Origin: CADEFX01 sp046154585
GTDB lineage: Bacteria; Pseudomonadota; Alphaproteobacteria; Rhizobiales; Hyphomicrobiaceae
Reading direction: 5' to 3'
NCBI GenBank assembly: GCA_046154585.1
Contig: JBJXDX010000087.1
Location: forward strand, 5,749-69,748
Length of the DNA: 64,000 bases
Shown here: positions 50,875 to 59,125 of the stretch, piece after piece
Numbering within the stretch: position 1 is the stretch's first letter
How the letters are laid out: each line of letters starts with the position of its first letter
The notes under the pieces: generated by a model
Told to the model about the DNA's origin: nothing
The model's input: the letters and a program-made list of their open reading frames with translations, nothing else
Database searches by the model: none
Position numbers and translations under genes: made by a program

Positions 50875-51312
50875 ATGGAAATGCTTCGACACGTTCTGCT
50901 TGTTCTCGCGGCAGCTTTTGCCATGTCGGTAGCCGTTCGCGCAGAACCACCGACCGCCATCATGTACGTCAACCCACAATGCAGTTGCTGCCAAGGCCAC
51001 GCCAACTATCTGCGTGCAAACGGGTTCAAGATTGCCGTCAAAGAGACCCACGACATGTCCTTGATCAGGCGACAGCACGGTGTGCCTGAGAAGCTCGAGG
51101 GTTGCCATATCATGATCATCGATGGCTATGTCGTGGAAGGCCACGTTCCAGCCGCGTCAATTCAAAAGCTTCTGGCCGAACGCCCGAAGATCAAGGGTAT
51201 CTCGCTGCCCGGCATGCCCGACGGCTCGCCCGGTATGACCGGGCGTAAAAACGAGCCGTTCAAAATCTATGAGATCTCGGAGGGCGAGCCGAAGGTGTTT
51301 GCGATCGAATGA
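50875..51312 (+). CDS. DUF411 copper-binding protein
   Basis: A 145-residue exported DUF411 protein: signal peptide to about 23 (VAVRAEP), then YVNPQCSCCQGHANYLRANG with the CxCC copper site, HGVPEKLEGCHIMIIDGYVV, and GISLPGMPDGSPGM near the end. Members bind Cu(I) in the periplasm and are found with multicopper oxidases. It lies 7 bases after the oxidase gene. Confidence 0.92.
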   Translation: MEMLRHVLLVLAAAFAMSVAVRAEPPTAIMYVNPQCSCCQGHANYLRANGFKIAVKETHDMSLIRRQHGVPEKLEGCHIMIIDGYVVEGHVPAASIQKLLAERPKIKGISLPGMPDGSPGMTGRKNEPFKIYEISEGEPKVFAIE

Positions 51313-51324
51313 AAGGCAACCTCC

Positions 51325-52363
51325 ATGAAAGGAAGCCGCTTCAATGCTGACCGGAAATGGCTGATTGCGGCGCTGACACTCGCTTTGGTAGTGAGCGCCG
51401 CCGCATCCACGGCAAGAGGTTCGCATCTACCTGCGCGCTGCGATGGCGTTGAGATGCGGGTGGGCAACGAACTCCGGTGCATGAATCCAAAAGGACAGCT
51501 TTAGAGAATGCCCCGACTGCTCAGAGATGGTGGTGGTGCCGGCCGGCAGCTTCGTTATGGGTTCGCCTGAGAGCGAGCCGGAGCGCGAAACCTCCGAAGG
51601 TCCGCAGCACATGGTAAGGATCAGCGAACCCTTCGCGGTCGGAAGACTTGCCGTGACACGGGCTGAGTTTGCAGCCTTTGTCACGGATACGGGTCACAAG
51701 GAGGAAGGCGGTTGCCACGCTTCGACAGCATCGGGGTGGAAGCCAGAGCCTCACCGGTCGTGGCGCTCGCCGGGGCTTGTGCAGAACGATGGGCACCCTG
51801 TGGTGTGCGTGAATTGGGAGGATGCCAAAGCCTTCATCGCGTGGCTTTCTAGGAAAACCGGAAAACCGTGCCGGCTGCTCTCCGAGGCGGAGCGCGAGTA
51901 CGTAGCGCGCGCAGGAACGACGACATCCTATTGGTGGGACTCTACGATCTCAACGTCAGAAGCCAACTACGATGGCGCTCGCACCTATGGGGGCGCCTCT
52001 GACGGTGGATGGCGCAGAACGACCGTTCCTGTACGCAGCTTCAGGGCAAACCCCTGGGGCCTTTACAATGTGCACGGCAATATCTGGGAATGGGTCGAGG
52101 ACTGCTGGCACGACAGCTATCAAGGGGCCCCGGCCGATGGGCCTGCCTGGATAAGTGGGGACTGCGTTCGTCGTGTCCTTCGAGGCGGATCTTGGGTTGA
52201 CAAGCCGGGGCGCCTTCGCGCGGCGAGCCGCTTCCGCTACCGCCCGGACTACCGCGACTTCGACGCCGGCTTCCGGCTGGCCAGGACCTTCATTCTTGAA
52301 CTTGCCTCTCTACCTCGCGAGGTTAGCGGGCATAGACCCTTGGTCGGCACAATCGATCAATAG
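51325..52363 (+). pseudogene. SUMF1/FGE-domain protein, frameshifted
   Basis: The first frame (ATG 51325) gives a 59-residue exported N terminus with a signal peptide and RCDGVEMRVGNELRCMNPKG. The main frame opens upstream of 51527 with the family stretch SFRECPDCSEMVVVPAGSFV and runs to 52363 (GGSWVDKPGRLRAASRFRYR; DFDAGFRLAR). Removing one A from the run CCAAAAGG near 51490 joins them into one protein of about 345 residues. The two active-site cysteines of true formylglycine-generating enzymes, before the RYR motif, are replaced (LRAASRFRYR). It is therefore a SUMF1-fold protein of other function. The 278-residue form from ATG 51527 may still be made, but without a signal peptide. Confidence 0.75.
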
Positions 52364-52688
52364 GTGTCACGGGATCGGTAGGCCGATTGCAGAATGTGCC
52401 CGCAGGGTTATCTCGGCTGTCCGGTATCTGCTCTAGCAGTGGGACAGCTGTCGGCCGGCAAATGTTGCTTCGCCCTTTGCACGGGTCTCCATGATAGGCG
52501 TTGAAAAGACCGCCGGTTGCAAACCTTGTAACTGAAGATAACAAGCCTCGTTTCGGTTACCTCGCGTTACCAGGCTTCATTCGACCTGCCGCCTGCCGCA
52601 ACCTAACTCTTTTCATACCGGACCGGTGAGGTGGGAGCGCAGGCAATGGCCACCCGCTGGGCCCCAACAACCGACAAGGAGCTTAGCC
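52364..52688. promoter_or_regulatory. intergenic region with response-regulator-type direct repeats
   Basis: No gene. GTTAC-N5-GTTAC lies at 52556-52570, 119 bases before the small peptide gene. An imperfect copy in the other orientation, GTAAC-N5-ATAAC, lies at 52528-52542. The 10-base period is that expected for a head-to-tail OmpR-family dimer. Confidence 0.6.
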
Positions 52689-52817
52689 ATGAAAAAGTTC
52701 ATGATCGCCGCCGTCCTGGTCTCGAGTCTGATTGGTCTCGCCTCGGCGGTCCAGGCCAAGCACACCGATTGGGTCAAGACCCTCTGGGAAGAGCAGGGTC
52801 GGAACAGCGGAGGCTGA
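52689..52817 (+). CDS. small exported peptide with DW motif, copy 1
   Basis: A 42-residue product: signal peptide (MKKFMIAAVLVSSLIGLASA) and a mature part of about 20 residues, KHTDWVKTLWEEQGRNSGG. A related peptide is encoded at 54088 (SSRDWAKCVWQDINRNRGS), and a broken copy follows at 52880. Ahead of it are GTTAC-N5-GTTAC repeats and behind it a strong hairpin, which suggests a short, highly regulated transcript. No family recognised. Confidence 0.65.
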   Translation: MKKFMIAAVLVSSLIGLASAVQAKHTDWVKTLWEEQGRNSGG

Positions 52818-52838
52818 CCCGCGTAGAGGCTGCGCTTC

Positions 52839-52864
52839 TGTCCAGGGCTGCGCGGCCCTGGACA
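52839..52864 (+). terminator. hairpin terminator of small peptide gene
   Basis: Perfect 10-bp stem TGTCCAGGGC/GCCCTGGACA with a 6-base loop, 22 bases after the peptide stop. No T-run follows. Confidence 0.5.
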
Positions 52865-52879
52865 AGCGGCCATGATCTG

Positions 52880-52975
52880 GCTCCTTCAGCACTAGTCTCG
52901 GGTCTGATTGGCCTCGCCTCGGCGGGTCCTCCGGAGTGCCCGTCAAGCAAGGACTGAGCAAAGTGCGCGTAACGG
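52880..52975 (+). pseudogene. broken third copy of DW-motif peptide
   Basis: GTCTCGGGTCTGATTGGCCT in this stretch closely repeats the signal-peptide part of the gene at 52689. The coding reads VSGLIGLASAGPPECPSSKD, a stop (TGA), AKCA, then another stop (TAA). The intact paralogue at 54088 reads ECPSSRDWAKCVW here, so each stop falls at or near a Trp position. A start codon in frame is also lost. Confidence 0.6.
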
Positions 52976-53187
52976 CTGCACGGCCCTGTTCGCCATCTGT
53001 CAGGTCGTTGTCGCCCCAGCCCAATCGACCCCTATGAGGCAAGCAACGTCCTCATCGTATTCAATGAACCTACAATGCGTGCCGTGACATCGTAGCGGCA
53101 GCAGTGGCAGAGCGCGCAGCCTTGTCCCTGCACGCTTATGCGAGCGAGATGGCCGACGTCACCGGGCGGCGACCAGGCCACGTGCCA

Positions 53188-53492
53188 CTACTTTGCCTTC
53201 TCGAGCTTGGTGACAGTCAGCTGGCCATTCACTTTGTCGGGATGGAACTTGATGCTGTCGCCGGCTTTCAGCTGCTTGAGCATGGTCGGGTCCTGCGCCT
53301 GGAACACCATAGTCATGGCGTCCAAGTTGAACTTCTTGATTGGGTCGTGCTTGATCGTGATCTTGCCAGCTGACTCGTCGACCTTGATCACTTCGCCGCT
53401 AGTCATGACGTCATCTGTCCGTGCTGAGAGGGCATGCCCACCGCGATGGCGAGCGCCACGCTCGCGGTCACCAAAAGCATCGTCTTGCGCAT
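53188..53492 (-). pseudogene. cusF: CusF-like copper-binding protein, frameshifted
   Basis: The mature CusF domain (GEVIKVDESAGKITIKHDPI; NLDAMTMVFQAQDPTMLKQL) is intact and ends at 53188. The signal peptide (ATG 53492; MRKTMLLVTASVALAIAVGM) with AGGAG upstream is in another frame, which stops after QMTS. One base change in length near 53425-53440 separates them. The copy at 62965 is intact and about as long as the repaired version. It is either a pseudogene or a sequence error. Upstream (53602-53616) lies a response-regulator-type repeat pointing at it. Confidence 0.7.
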
Positions 53493-54036
53493 TCCTCTTG
53501 CTCCTTTCTTGCATTGGCAGCAGCGCCGAACGTTGCTTCCTGCCGCGCTGCTTTGAGGTCGCGACGCTATCCTGTGTTCCTGCTACGTGCCGCTGAAAAT
53601 AGTAACGCGCGGTAACAGCCATCGCCTGACGAAGGGTTGCATTGTGAAGGCCGCAGACAGCACGAACGCGTCCGTCTGCGGACAGGTCCCTAAACCGTCG
53701 ATGAACGACTCCGTTGGTCGCGGTTCAGCTTTTCGTCGACAAGATGCGCAGGAAACAGGAACGCTGGTTGCGGCGTTCTTCAGGACCGGCCTCCAAGCAA
53801 GGAGACGTAGCATGCTCGCATAGAGACTTCCACGAAGAGCAACCGGGCACGCGCCACGACCATGGCTGGCGCCGCAATTAGCGCCCTACGCCGCGCTAGT
53901 CCTGCCGAACCTTAGTCAACAAGCGTGGACTAGGTGGGGTAAGAAAGCCAGCAAAGACCGTGATGGCTGCGCCGATAGTACCTAGTCACGTAAAGGCAAG
54001 CCCGAGATTTCTCGAGCATCAGATCCCGCGCGACAA
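53493..54036. other. intergenic region upstream of cusF-like gene
   Basis: No supported gene in about 540 bases. GTAAC-N5-GTAAC at 53602-53616 reads GTTAC-N5-GTTAC on the minus strand, about 110 bases ahead of the cusF-like start, as at the other peptide genes. Short plus-strand frames here look random. Confidence 0.5.
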
Positions 54037-54064
54037 AGGTCCGGGCCCTGGAGGGCCCGGACCT
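54037..54064 (-). terminator. strong terminator of DW-motif peptide, copy 2
   Basis: Perfect 12-bp stem AGGTCCGGGCCC/GGGCCCGGACCT with a 4-base loop, followed on the minus strand by TTTG. It lies 23 bases after the stop of the peptide gene at 54088. Confidence 0.7.
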
Positions 54065-54087
54065 GTTGGGTGCATGCAGCGGCGCCA

Positions 54088-54249
54088 TCAGCTGCCGCGG
54101 TTGCGGTTTATGTCTTGCCAGACACACTTCGCCCAGTCCCTACTCGACGGGCATTCCACCGACGCTTGCGTCGGTCGATGCGCGTTGGCGGCAGAGGCGA
54201 AACCGACAAAACCCGCCACGACAGTAGCTACGATCATCAGCGTCTTCAT
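54088..54249 (-). CDS. small exported peptide with DW motif, copy 2
   Basis: A 53-residue product: signal peptide (MKTLMIVATVVAGFVGFASA, ending ANA) and a mature part with ECPSSRDWAKCVWQDINRNR. GGAGAA lies just before the ATG. It shares the DW-x-K-x2-W...RN-x-G pattern with the peptide at 52689, and adds two cysteines. It is divergent from the response regulator gene and has a strong terminator. Function unknown. Confidence 0.65.
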   Translation of the reverse strand: MKTLMIVATVVAGFVGFASAANAHRPTQASVECPSSRDWAKCVWQDINRNRGS

Positions 54250-54376
54250 GCATTTCTCCTTCAGGCCATGTGGCGCAGCCGTCTTGGTTCGAATTTCTGT
54301 TTCGGTGGTGCTGCGCCATCGCCAATGACTCTAAGCAGGGTCCGTTTCGCAGGCCATCAACGCTCGGCAACCGGAC

Positions 54377-54409
54377 GTAACCAAACCCGGGAGCGTTACG
54401 CCCCGTTAC
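54377..54409. promoter_or_regulatory. response-regulator-type repeats between peptide and regulator genes
   Basis: GTTAC-N5-GTTAC at 54395-54409, 71 bases before the response regulator start, with a single GTAAC in the other orientation at 54377-54381 facing the divergent peptide gene. This suggests autoregulation by the response regulator and control of the peptide. Confidence 0.6.
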
Positions 54410-54479
54410 AAAATCACTGTCCATCACGCCACGGCGGCACGTATCATGTCATCGTGAGCCTGGGGGAATCGCGATCCGT

Positions 54480-55205
54480 ATGAGCACGTCCGCGCATATC
54501 CTAGTAGTCGACGATGATCGCGAAATCCGCGATCTCCTCTCGCGCTTCCTGCGCAAGAACGGCTATCGCGTCGATGTCGGCGCCGACGGAAGTGACATGA
54601 AACGCATTCTGGAGGGGGCTCGCATCGACTTGATCGTCCTCGACCGGGTTCTGCCCGGCAAGGACGGTCTCACGTTGTGCCGCGAGTTGCGCACATCGAG
54701 CCGTGTGCCGGTCATTCTGCTCACCCTGCTCGGCGCCGATACCGATCGCATCGTCGGGCTTGAGGTTGGAGCCGATGACTATCTGGCCAAACCGTTCAAC
54801 CCGCACGAGCTTCTCGCGCGCATTAAGGCTGTTCTGCGCAGAACTGCCGACTTGCCTTTCCAGAATAGCGTGCAGAAGGCGTCGGTCTTGCAATTTTCCG
54901 GATGGACGTTGGATCGGAGCCGCCGGCGGCTTCAGTCGCCGGCTGGCGCAATAGTCAGCCTCACGGACGGCGAGTTCGATCTCCTGGTAGCCCTCGCTGA
55001 GCATCCGCAGGTGGTGTTGACGCGTGATCAGCTCCTTGATCTCGCGCGCGGGCGCAGCGCCGCTGCTTTCGACCGCAGCATCGATATGCAGGTAACCCGT
55101 CTCAGACGGAGGATCGAAGTCGATCCCGAGGAACCCGAGCTCATCAAGACGGTGCGAAACAAGGGGTACATGTTCACCCCGGAGGTTGCGGGTGAAGCAG
55201 AATGA
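54480..55205 (+). CDS. OmpR-family response regulator
   Basis: A 241-residue regulator. The receiver domain has the acidic pocket DDD (11-13), phospho-acceptor D55 in LIVLDRVLPG and Lys near 104 in YLAKPFNP. A linker leads to the winged helix (about 140-235; SLTDGEFDLLVALAEHPQVV; DMQVTRLRRRIE). It overlaps the kinase gene by 4 bases. Repeats GTTAC-N5-GTTAC lie upstream of it and of two or three nearby genes, so copper-responsive control of this island is likely. Confidence 0.93.
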   Translation: MSTSAHILVVDDDREIRDLLSRFLRKNGYRVDVGADGSDMKRILEGARIDLIVLDRVLPGKDGLTLCRELRTSSRVPVILLTLLGADTDRIVGLEVGADDYLAKPFNPHELLARIKAVLRRTADLPFQNSVQKASVLQFSGWTLDRSRRRLQSPAGAIVSLTDGEFDLLVALAEHPQVVLTRDQLLDLARGRSAAAFDRSIDMQVTRLRRRIEVDPEEPELIKTVRNKGYMFTPEVAGEAE

Positions 55206-56746
55206 AGTGGATCTTCGACACGATTAAGGGCCGCGTTGTTGCTGTCCTCTTGCTCTTCCTGTCGGCATCTCATGTGCTCGGTCTCTGGCTCTATGCACAG
55301 AAAAGCGAGGAGGCCGCAACGCTCTTGCACGATGCGCTTCTGGCGGAGCAGATCGCTTTGGTGATTCGTCTGGCCGAGCGCCTTCCGGCCGCGGAGCGCC
55401 CCGCTATGCTGCAGGCCTTGAGTGGACCGACAGTGGCCATCACGCTGGCGCCCGCTGACGAGGCGCGGCGGCCGCTACCAGAGGGAACACGAGCGCACGC
55501 CTTCGAGCATCTCCTCGGCGTGTTCCTCGACCGACCAACGCAAGAGACCATTCGCCTTCTCTACGCTTCGGGCGACCGCATTGAAGGTCTCGACTCGCTG
55601 CTCGCCAAGGTGCGTACCTCAGTGCACGGCGAACGGGATCATCTCCCCGTGCGGCCACTCGCTGACATCCAGGCTGCCGGCGCAGTCAACGCTGATATTG
55701 CGCTTGCAGATGGATCGTGGGTGCGCTTCGTTGCGCCGCTATTCACCGTCAGTCCGTTTTCACCCTCCAAGCTCGGCGTTCCCCTGGCAGCCATGCTGCT
55801 GTCGGTTCTCTTGATCGCCGCTTGGGTGCTGCACAGATGGACGCAACCACTCACGCAATTCGCGGCGGCTGCGGAGCAGTTCGGCACCGATATTCATTCG
55901 CCCGCCCTATCGGAGACAGGGCCCTCCGAGGTCCGCACAGCCGCGCGGACTGTCAATCTCATGCAGGAACGGATCCGACGCTTGGTCGAGGACCGCACGG
56001 CTTTCGCCGCTGCCATCGCGCACGATCTCGGAACACCAATCACACGTCTGCATCTGCGCGCCCACGAGATCGACGAGGAGTGGACACGCACTCGCATACT
56101 CGCCGACCTGGAGCAGATGCGGCGCATGATCACGGCGACACTGGAGTTTGCACGACTGGAGTTCGCCGCCGAACCCACCGAGACGCTCGATCTGGCTTCC
56201 CTGGTGCAAAGCCTCTGCGACGACTACTTCGATGCAGGACAGCAAATTGTGGTTCGCGCCCTAGTGCCGGTAACCATTGCGTCGAAACCGATCGCCCTGC
56301 GGCGTACGTTGGGCAACGTGTTGGAGAACGCCTTCAAGTACGGAACTCGCGCCCGAGTTGCGCTTGCAGCGACGCCGCGCCACGCGCACGTCACGATACA
56401 TGATGATGGTCCGGGCATCCCTTGGGACATGATGGAGGAGGCCTTTCGCCCCTTCCGCCGGCTCACGCCAGCCGATAGCGATGCAGCGCCTGGAACTGGC
56501 TTGGGCTTGAGCATAGCCAGGAGCCTTGTCACGGGTTTGGGAGGCGAGATCGAGCTCACAAATCACGCCGCAGGAGGCCTCCAAGTGACCATTATTTTGC
56601 CTCGGTTGAAAACCCATCGTCCGCCAAACGCGCACGCGATCAAGGAGAGAAGAGATGTGAGCCAGGCACATGGCCGCGCAAATCCGCTCCTGCACCGGCC
56701 ACTAAGGTCGAAGCGCACGGCAACCACTCGCATCAAACCGCTGTAA
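55202..56746 (+). CDS. sensor histidine kinase with foreign C-terminal tail
   Basis: A 514-residue kinase: membrane helix at about 10-30, a periplasmic sensor (about 31-185), a second helix (about 188-208), HAMP, the phospho-His in AIAHDLGTPITRLHLR (about 273) and the ATPase boxes NVLENAFKYG, DDGPGIP and GTGLGLSIARSLV. The kinase core ends near 475 (LQVTIILPR). From about 485 the frame runs into DNA derived from the 3' end of a multicopper oxidase gene (56654-56816), so the last 30 residues are not native. The ATG overlaps the regulator stop by 4 bases. Confidence 0.9.
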   Translation: MKWIFDTIKGRVVAVLLLFLSASHVLGLWLYAQKSEEAATLLHDALLAEQIALVIRLAERLPAAERPAMLQALSGPTVAITLAPADEARRPLPEGTRAHAFEHLLGVFLDRPTQETIRLLYASGDRIEGLDSLLAKVRTSVHGERDHLPVRPLADIQAAGAVNADIALADGSWVRFVAPLFTVSPFSPSKLGVPLAAMLLSVLLIAAWVLHRWTQPLTQFAAAAEQFGTDIHSPALSETGPSEVRTAARTVNLMQERIRRLVEDRTAFAAAIAHDLGTPITRLHLRAHEIDEEWTRTRILADLEQMRRMITATLEFARLEFAAEPTETLDLASLVQSLCDDYFDAGQQIVVRALVPVTIASKPIALRRTLGNVLENAFKYGTRARVALAATPRHAHVTIHDDGPGIPWDMMEEAFRPFRRLTPADSDAAPGTGLGLSIARSLVTGLGGEIELTNHAAGGLQVTIILPRLKTHRPPNAHAIKERRDVSQAHGRANPLLHRPLRSKRTATTRIKPL

Positions 56747-56816
56747 ACACCCGGGCAAGGAGATCGAACTCAAAGTCGTCAAGCCGGGTCGAGTCAAAGG
56801 ACACGGTGCTCACTGA
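56654..56816 (+). pseudogene. 3' remnant of a multicopper oxidase gene
   Basis: The stretch GAGATCGAACTCAAAGTCGT and on (from 56760) encodes EIELKVVKPGRVKGHGAH followed by a stop. This matches the end of the oxidase at 60958 (EVELKAIKPRRAKGHRAH). Further upstream, changing frames, one can read DVSQAHGRANP then APATKVEAHGNHSHQ, a His-rich tail typical of such enzymes. The same 70-base spacer and a cupredoxin gene follow in both places. The body of this oxidase copy is deleted. Confidence 0.75.
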
Positions 56817-56888
56817 GCTGCGCCGTGCAAAAAACGCGCTGCAGCAGAGTTCAACAAAGTTTCACTTAGCTGGAAAAGGAGTTAGAGC

Positions 56889-57383
56889 ATGTCTGCAAGA
56901 CAAGCAATCGCCGGAATTTCTGTCGCCGCGATGTTCGCGGCGGGACTCCCAATATACAGCGGCTTGGTTTCAGTCCGCGCCGTTGCTCACACCGGTCACG
57001 TATTCGCCGCCGGCGAGCCCGGTGATCCCAAGAAGCCTTACCGCACCATCGAACTCACGATGCGCGAGGGCAGCGGGACCATGGCATACGAGCCCAATCT
57101 GATTGAGGTGAAAAAAGACGAGCAGATCATGTTCGTGCTGCTCAATGCCGGCGCTCTACCGCATGAGTTCCTGATCGATTCATTCGAGAACAACGCCAAG
57201 CACAAGATCGAAATGCAGAAGAACCCAGAGATGGAGCACGACGAACCGAACGGAAAACGCCTCGAGCCGAAGAGCGACAACAAAGTTCTATGGCGGTTCT
57301 CGAAAGCTGGGACTTTCGAGTTCGCGTGTCTGATACCGGGTCACTACGAAGCCGGAATGAAGGGCGCAATTGTCGTCAAGTGA
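56889..57383 (+). CDS. cupredoxin, copy 1
   Basis: A 164-residue exported cupredoxin. A signal peptide (about 1-33) is followed by a plastocyanin-like domain: LNAGALPHEFLIDSFEN supplies the first His ligand and FEFACLIPGHYEAGMKG the Cys, second His and Met of a type 1 copper site. A middle loop (EMQKNPEMEHDEPNGK) is Met/His-rich. It is nearly identical to the gene at 62412, including the leader with AAAGGAG. It likely carries copper or electrons for a multicopper oxidase. Confidence 0.92.
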   Translation: MSARQAIAGISVAAMFAAGLPIYSGLVSVRAVAHTGHVFAAGEPGDPKKPYRTIELTMREGSGTMAYEPNLIEVKKDEQIMFVLLNAGALPHEFLIDSFENNAKHKIEMQKNPEMEHDEPNGKRLEPKSDNKVLWRFSKAGTFEFACLIPGHYEAGMKGAIVVK

Positions 57384-57907
57384 AGCGAGCTTCGCGCTGG
57401 GAGGCGGTCGCTATTGACTGCGTAGTGCAGACCTGGATAGTCGGCGGTCGACACAAGCAAAGGCAAGCGCACACGCTTGTCAAGCGCGCGCTGTCAGCTG
57501 TCTTGCAGCGCTGCACACTCCTGCCTTCGTCATCGCCCGATCAAGTGCGCGCTGAGCCCCTGCACCGACTGCGGGGCCTCAAAGTTCTCCTCTCGCCATT
57601 CGCGCCTGTTCCCGGTGGAAAAGACTTCCATTCCGCCCGTTGGGTCATACTTCCCAGAGACTCCGTTTGAAGTCACCTGTTTTGGCGGACATCCGGTCAG
57701 CTGGTCTGGAAATCGATCCTGGCTACGCGAGGCGCCGCTTGATTGGGTGGCCGCAAACTCCTCTATCACTGGAGAAAAATTGGCAGTTACCAATCGGCCA
57801 ACTCTTGCAAACGGGAGCTTAGGCTATGATTTCAGTAGTAGACATGCGGGCTGACGTACGGACGTACACCGTCGCGAGACAGCGACGGCCTCGTGGAGGA
57901 AACGGCC
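57384..57907. other. intergenic region with decayed TPR gene fragment
   Basis: No intact gene. Around 57560-57620 the DNA (CTCGCCATTCGCGCCTGTTC region) resembles the start of the TPR gene at 63383 (CTGGCCATTCGCGCCTGCTC). Since that TPR gene also follows a cupredoxin gene, this looks like the worn-out end of the duplicated module. The rest holds nothing that I recognise. Confidence 0.4.
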
Positions 57908-58255
57908 ATGAAAGCGAGTCTTCTCTTTGTCGCGACGCTCATAGGAACGCTGCCGCAATCACCGACGAAAGCCGATGAATTCGGGGCCACCTGGGCGTCG
58001 CAACCTCGGGCTGCGGTCACAATTGTGATTGGCAAGAGCGGCGGACGGATAGCTGGGCCGGGATGGGAACACCGTTTCGATGCGCAAGCGAAAACCCTCG
58101 ACTTTGAGATCGCACCGGAACGCAGGTTGGTGCTTCGTCGCAGTGGCGACACCTGGGTAGGCGAATATTTCCATCCCGGGATAGGTCCGGGAGCCCACGA
58201 GCGCGACGAGCACAGAATGACATTCGCCTGTAGCGCGGGCGTATGTGCCGAGTGA
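57908..58255 (+). CDS. hypothetical exported protein
   Basis: A 115-residue protein with a signal peptide (MKASLLFVATLIGTLPQSPT, ending KADE) and a beta-rich mature part (VTIVIGKSGGRIAGPGWEHR; LVLRRSGDTWVGEYFHPG) ending in ACSAGVCAE. GGAGGA lies 8 bases before the ATG. No family recognised. The paired cysteines at the end may form a disulfide or bind metal. Confidence 0.65.
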   Translation: MKASLLFVATLIGTLPQSPTKADEFGATWASQPRAAVTIVIGKSGGRIAGPGWEHRFDAQAKTLDFEIAPERRLVLRRSGDTWVGEYFHPGIGPGAHERDEHRMTFACSAGVCAE

Positions 58256-58508
58256 AGATGATGGCAATCGGTTCGTGTGATCCACATTTGCCGGCGGCAG
58301 TGGTTCGCAACGATGTCACGCGACGACGTTCAGGGCCAGGAGGCGTTCCGGCCCATTCTGGCGCACACGAAACCAATGGCCTGGTGCAGGGAGCCGACTT
58401 GGGCGTGAGCATGGTGCGGTGCACCGGGCACACGTGGGCGCGTGAAATCGTGTCTCCACATTCGCCCTGGTTGACGAAGCCTCGGCATCTTCTTACTTTT
58501 CTGGCAGT

Positions 58509-58943
58509 TTGAGATTCGGTTTGCAGGAAGGGCGTGTCCTGACTCGGTTGCCGAAAACGTTGGCCCTGCTGGGCGCCCTACTGCTGGCGGTGTTTGCTGT
58601 CGGTGCGAGTCCGGCTGCGGCGCACGGGAACCATGCGCATCTAGTCGCGACAGGTCTTTCCGCTTCAGCACCGACCGCGCGGACTGCCGAAGTGTTGCAG
58701 TGGGCACAGGACCATATTGTAGCAGCGAGCGCCGAAGCGCAGTCCGAAGAGCCGGATCGCCACGGCAGATCCGATTACTGCTGCGGAACTATCATGTGTC
58801 ATGCCGGCGTGACACTCACGATCGACCCTTTTTCCTTTCTCTGTCCAACCGGTGCGCGCGTGATCGCTGAGCCCTCATCCGGCCGGCCTCTGCGCAATTC
58901 GACCGGACTCGAGCGTCCCCCCCGAAGCCTCGACATAGCGTAA
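58509..58943 (+). CDS. hypothetical exported Cys/His protein
   Basis: A protein of about 130-144 residues with a signal peptide (LALLGALLLAVFAVGASPAA) and a mature start AHGNHAHLV. A later cluster, DYCCGTIMCHAGVTLTIDPF, then FLCPTG, could bind metal. No ATG is suitable; TTG codons at 58509, 58521 and 58548 are candidates, and AGGAAGGG at 58525-58532 favours the last. The tail is Arg/Pro-rich. No family recognised. Confidence 0.55.
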   Translation: MRFGLQEGRVLTRLPKTLALLGALLLAVFAVGASPAAAHGNHAHLVATGLSASAPTARTAEVLQWAQDHIVAASAEAQSEEPDRHGRSDYCCGTIMCHAGVTLTIDPFSFLCPTGARVIAEPSSGRPLRNSTGLERPPRSLDIA

Positions 58944-59125
58944 CGTCGGCTAGCGGCCGACGCCGTATCGGCGCGTCCCGAGCACCACGTCACGTCGCAC
59001 GTCGAACCGATTCGACGGGTCACTTCCTTTTCCGCGACGATGCGTTTGGGACGCCTGGCTTACCGGGCGCCACTGATCTTCCAATCGACCACGCAGGTGC
59101 CAAGCAAGAAAGGCACGCACTCCAG

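Noticed and set aside
51527..52363. Formylglycine-generating enzyme activity
   Set aside because: The cysteine pair before the RYR motif is missing, so the name would mislead.
54377..54404. Fourth ECF-type promoter GTAACC-N16-CGCCCC
   Set aside because: Spacing fits but the -10 half lacks CGAA, and the site overlaps the response-regulator repeats, which explain the GTAAC words.
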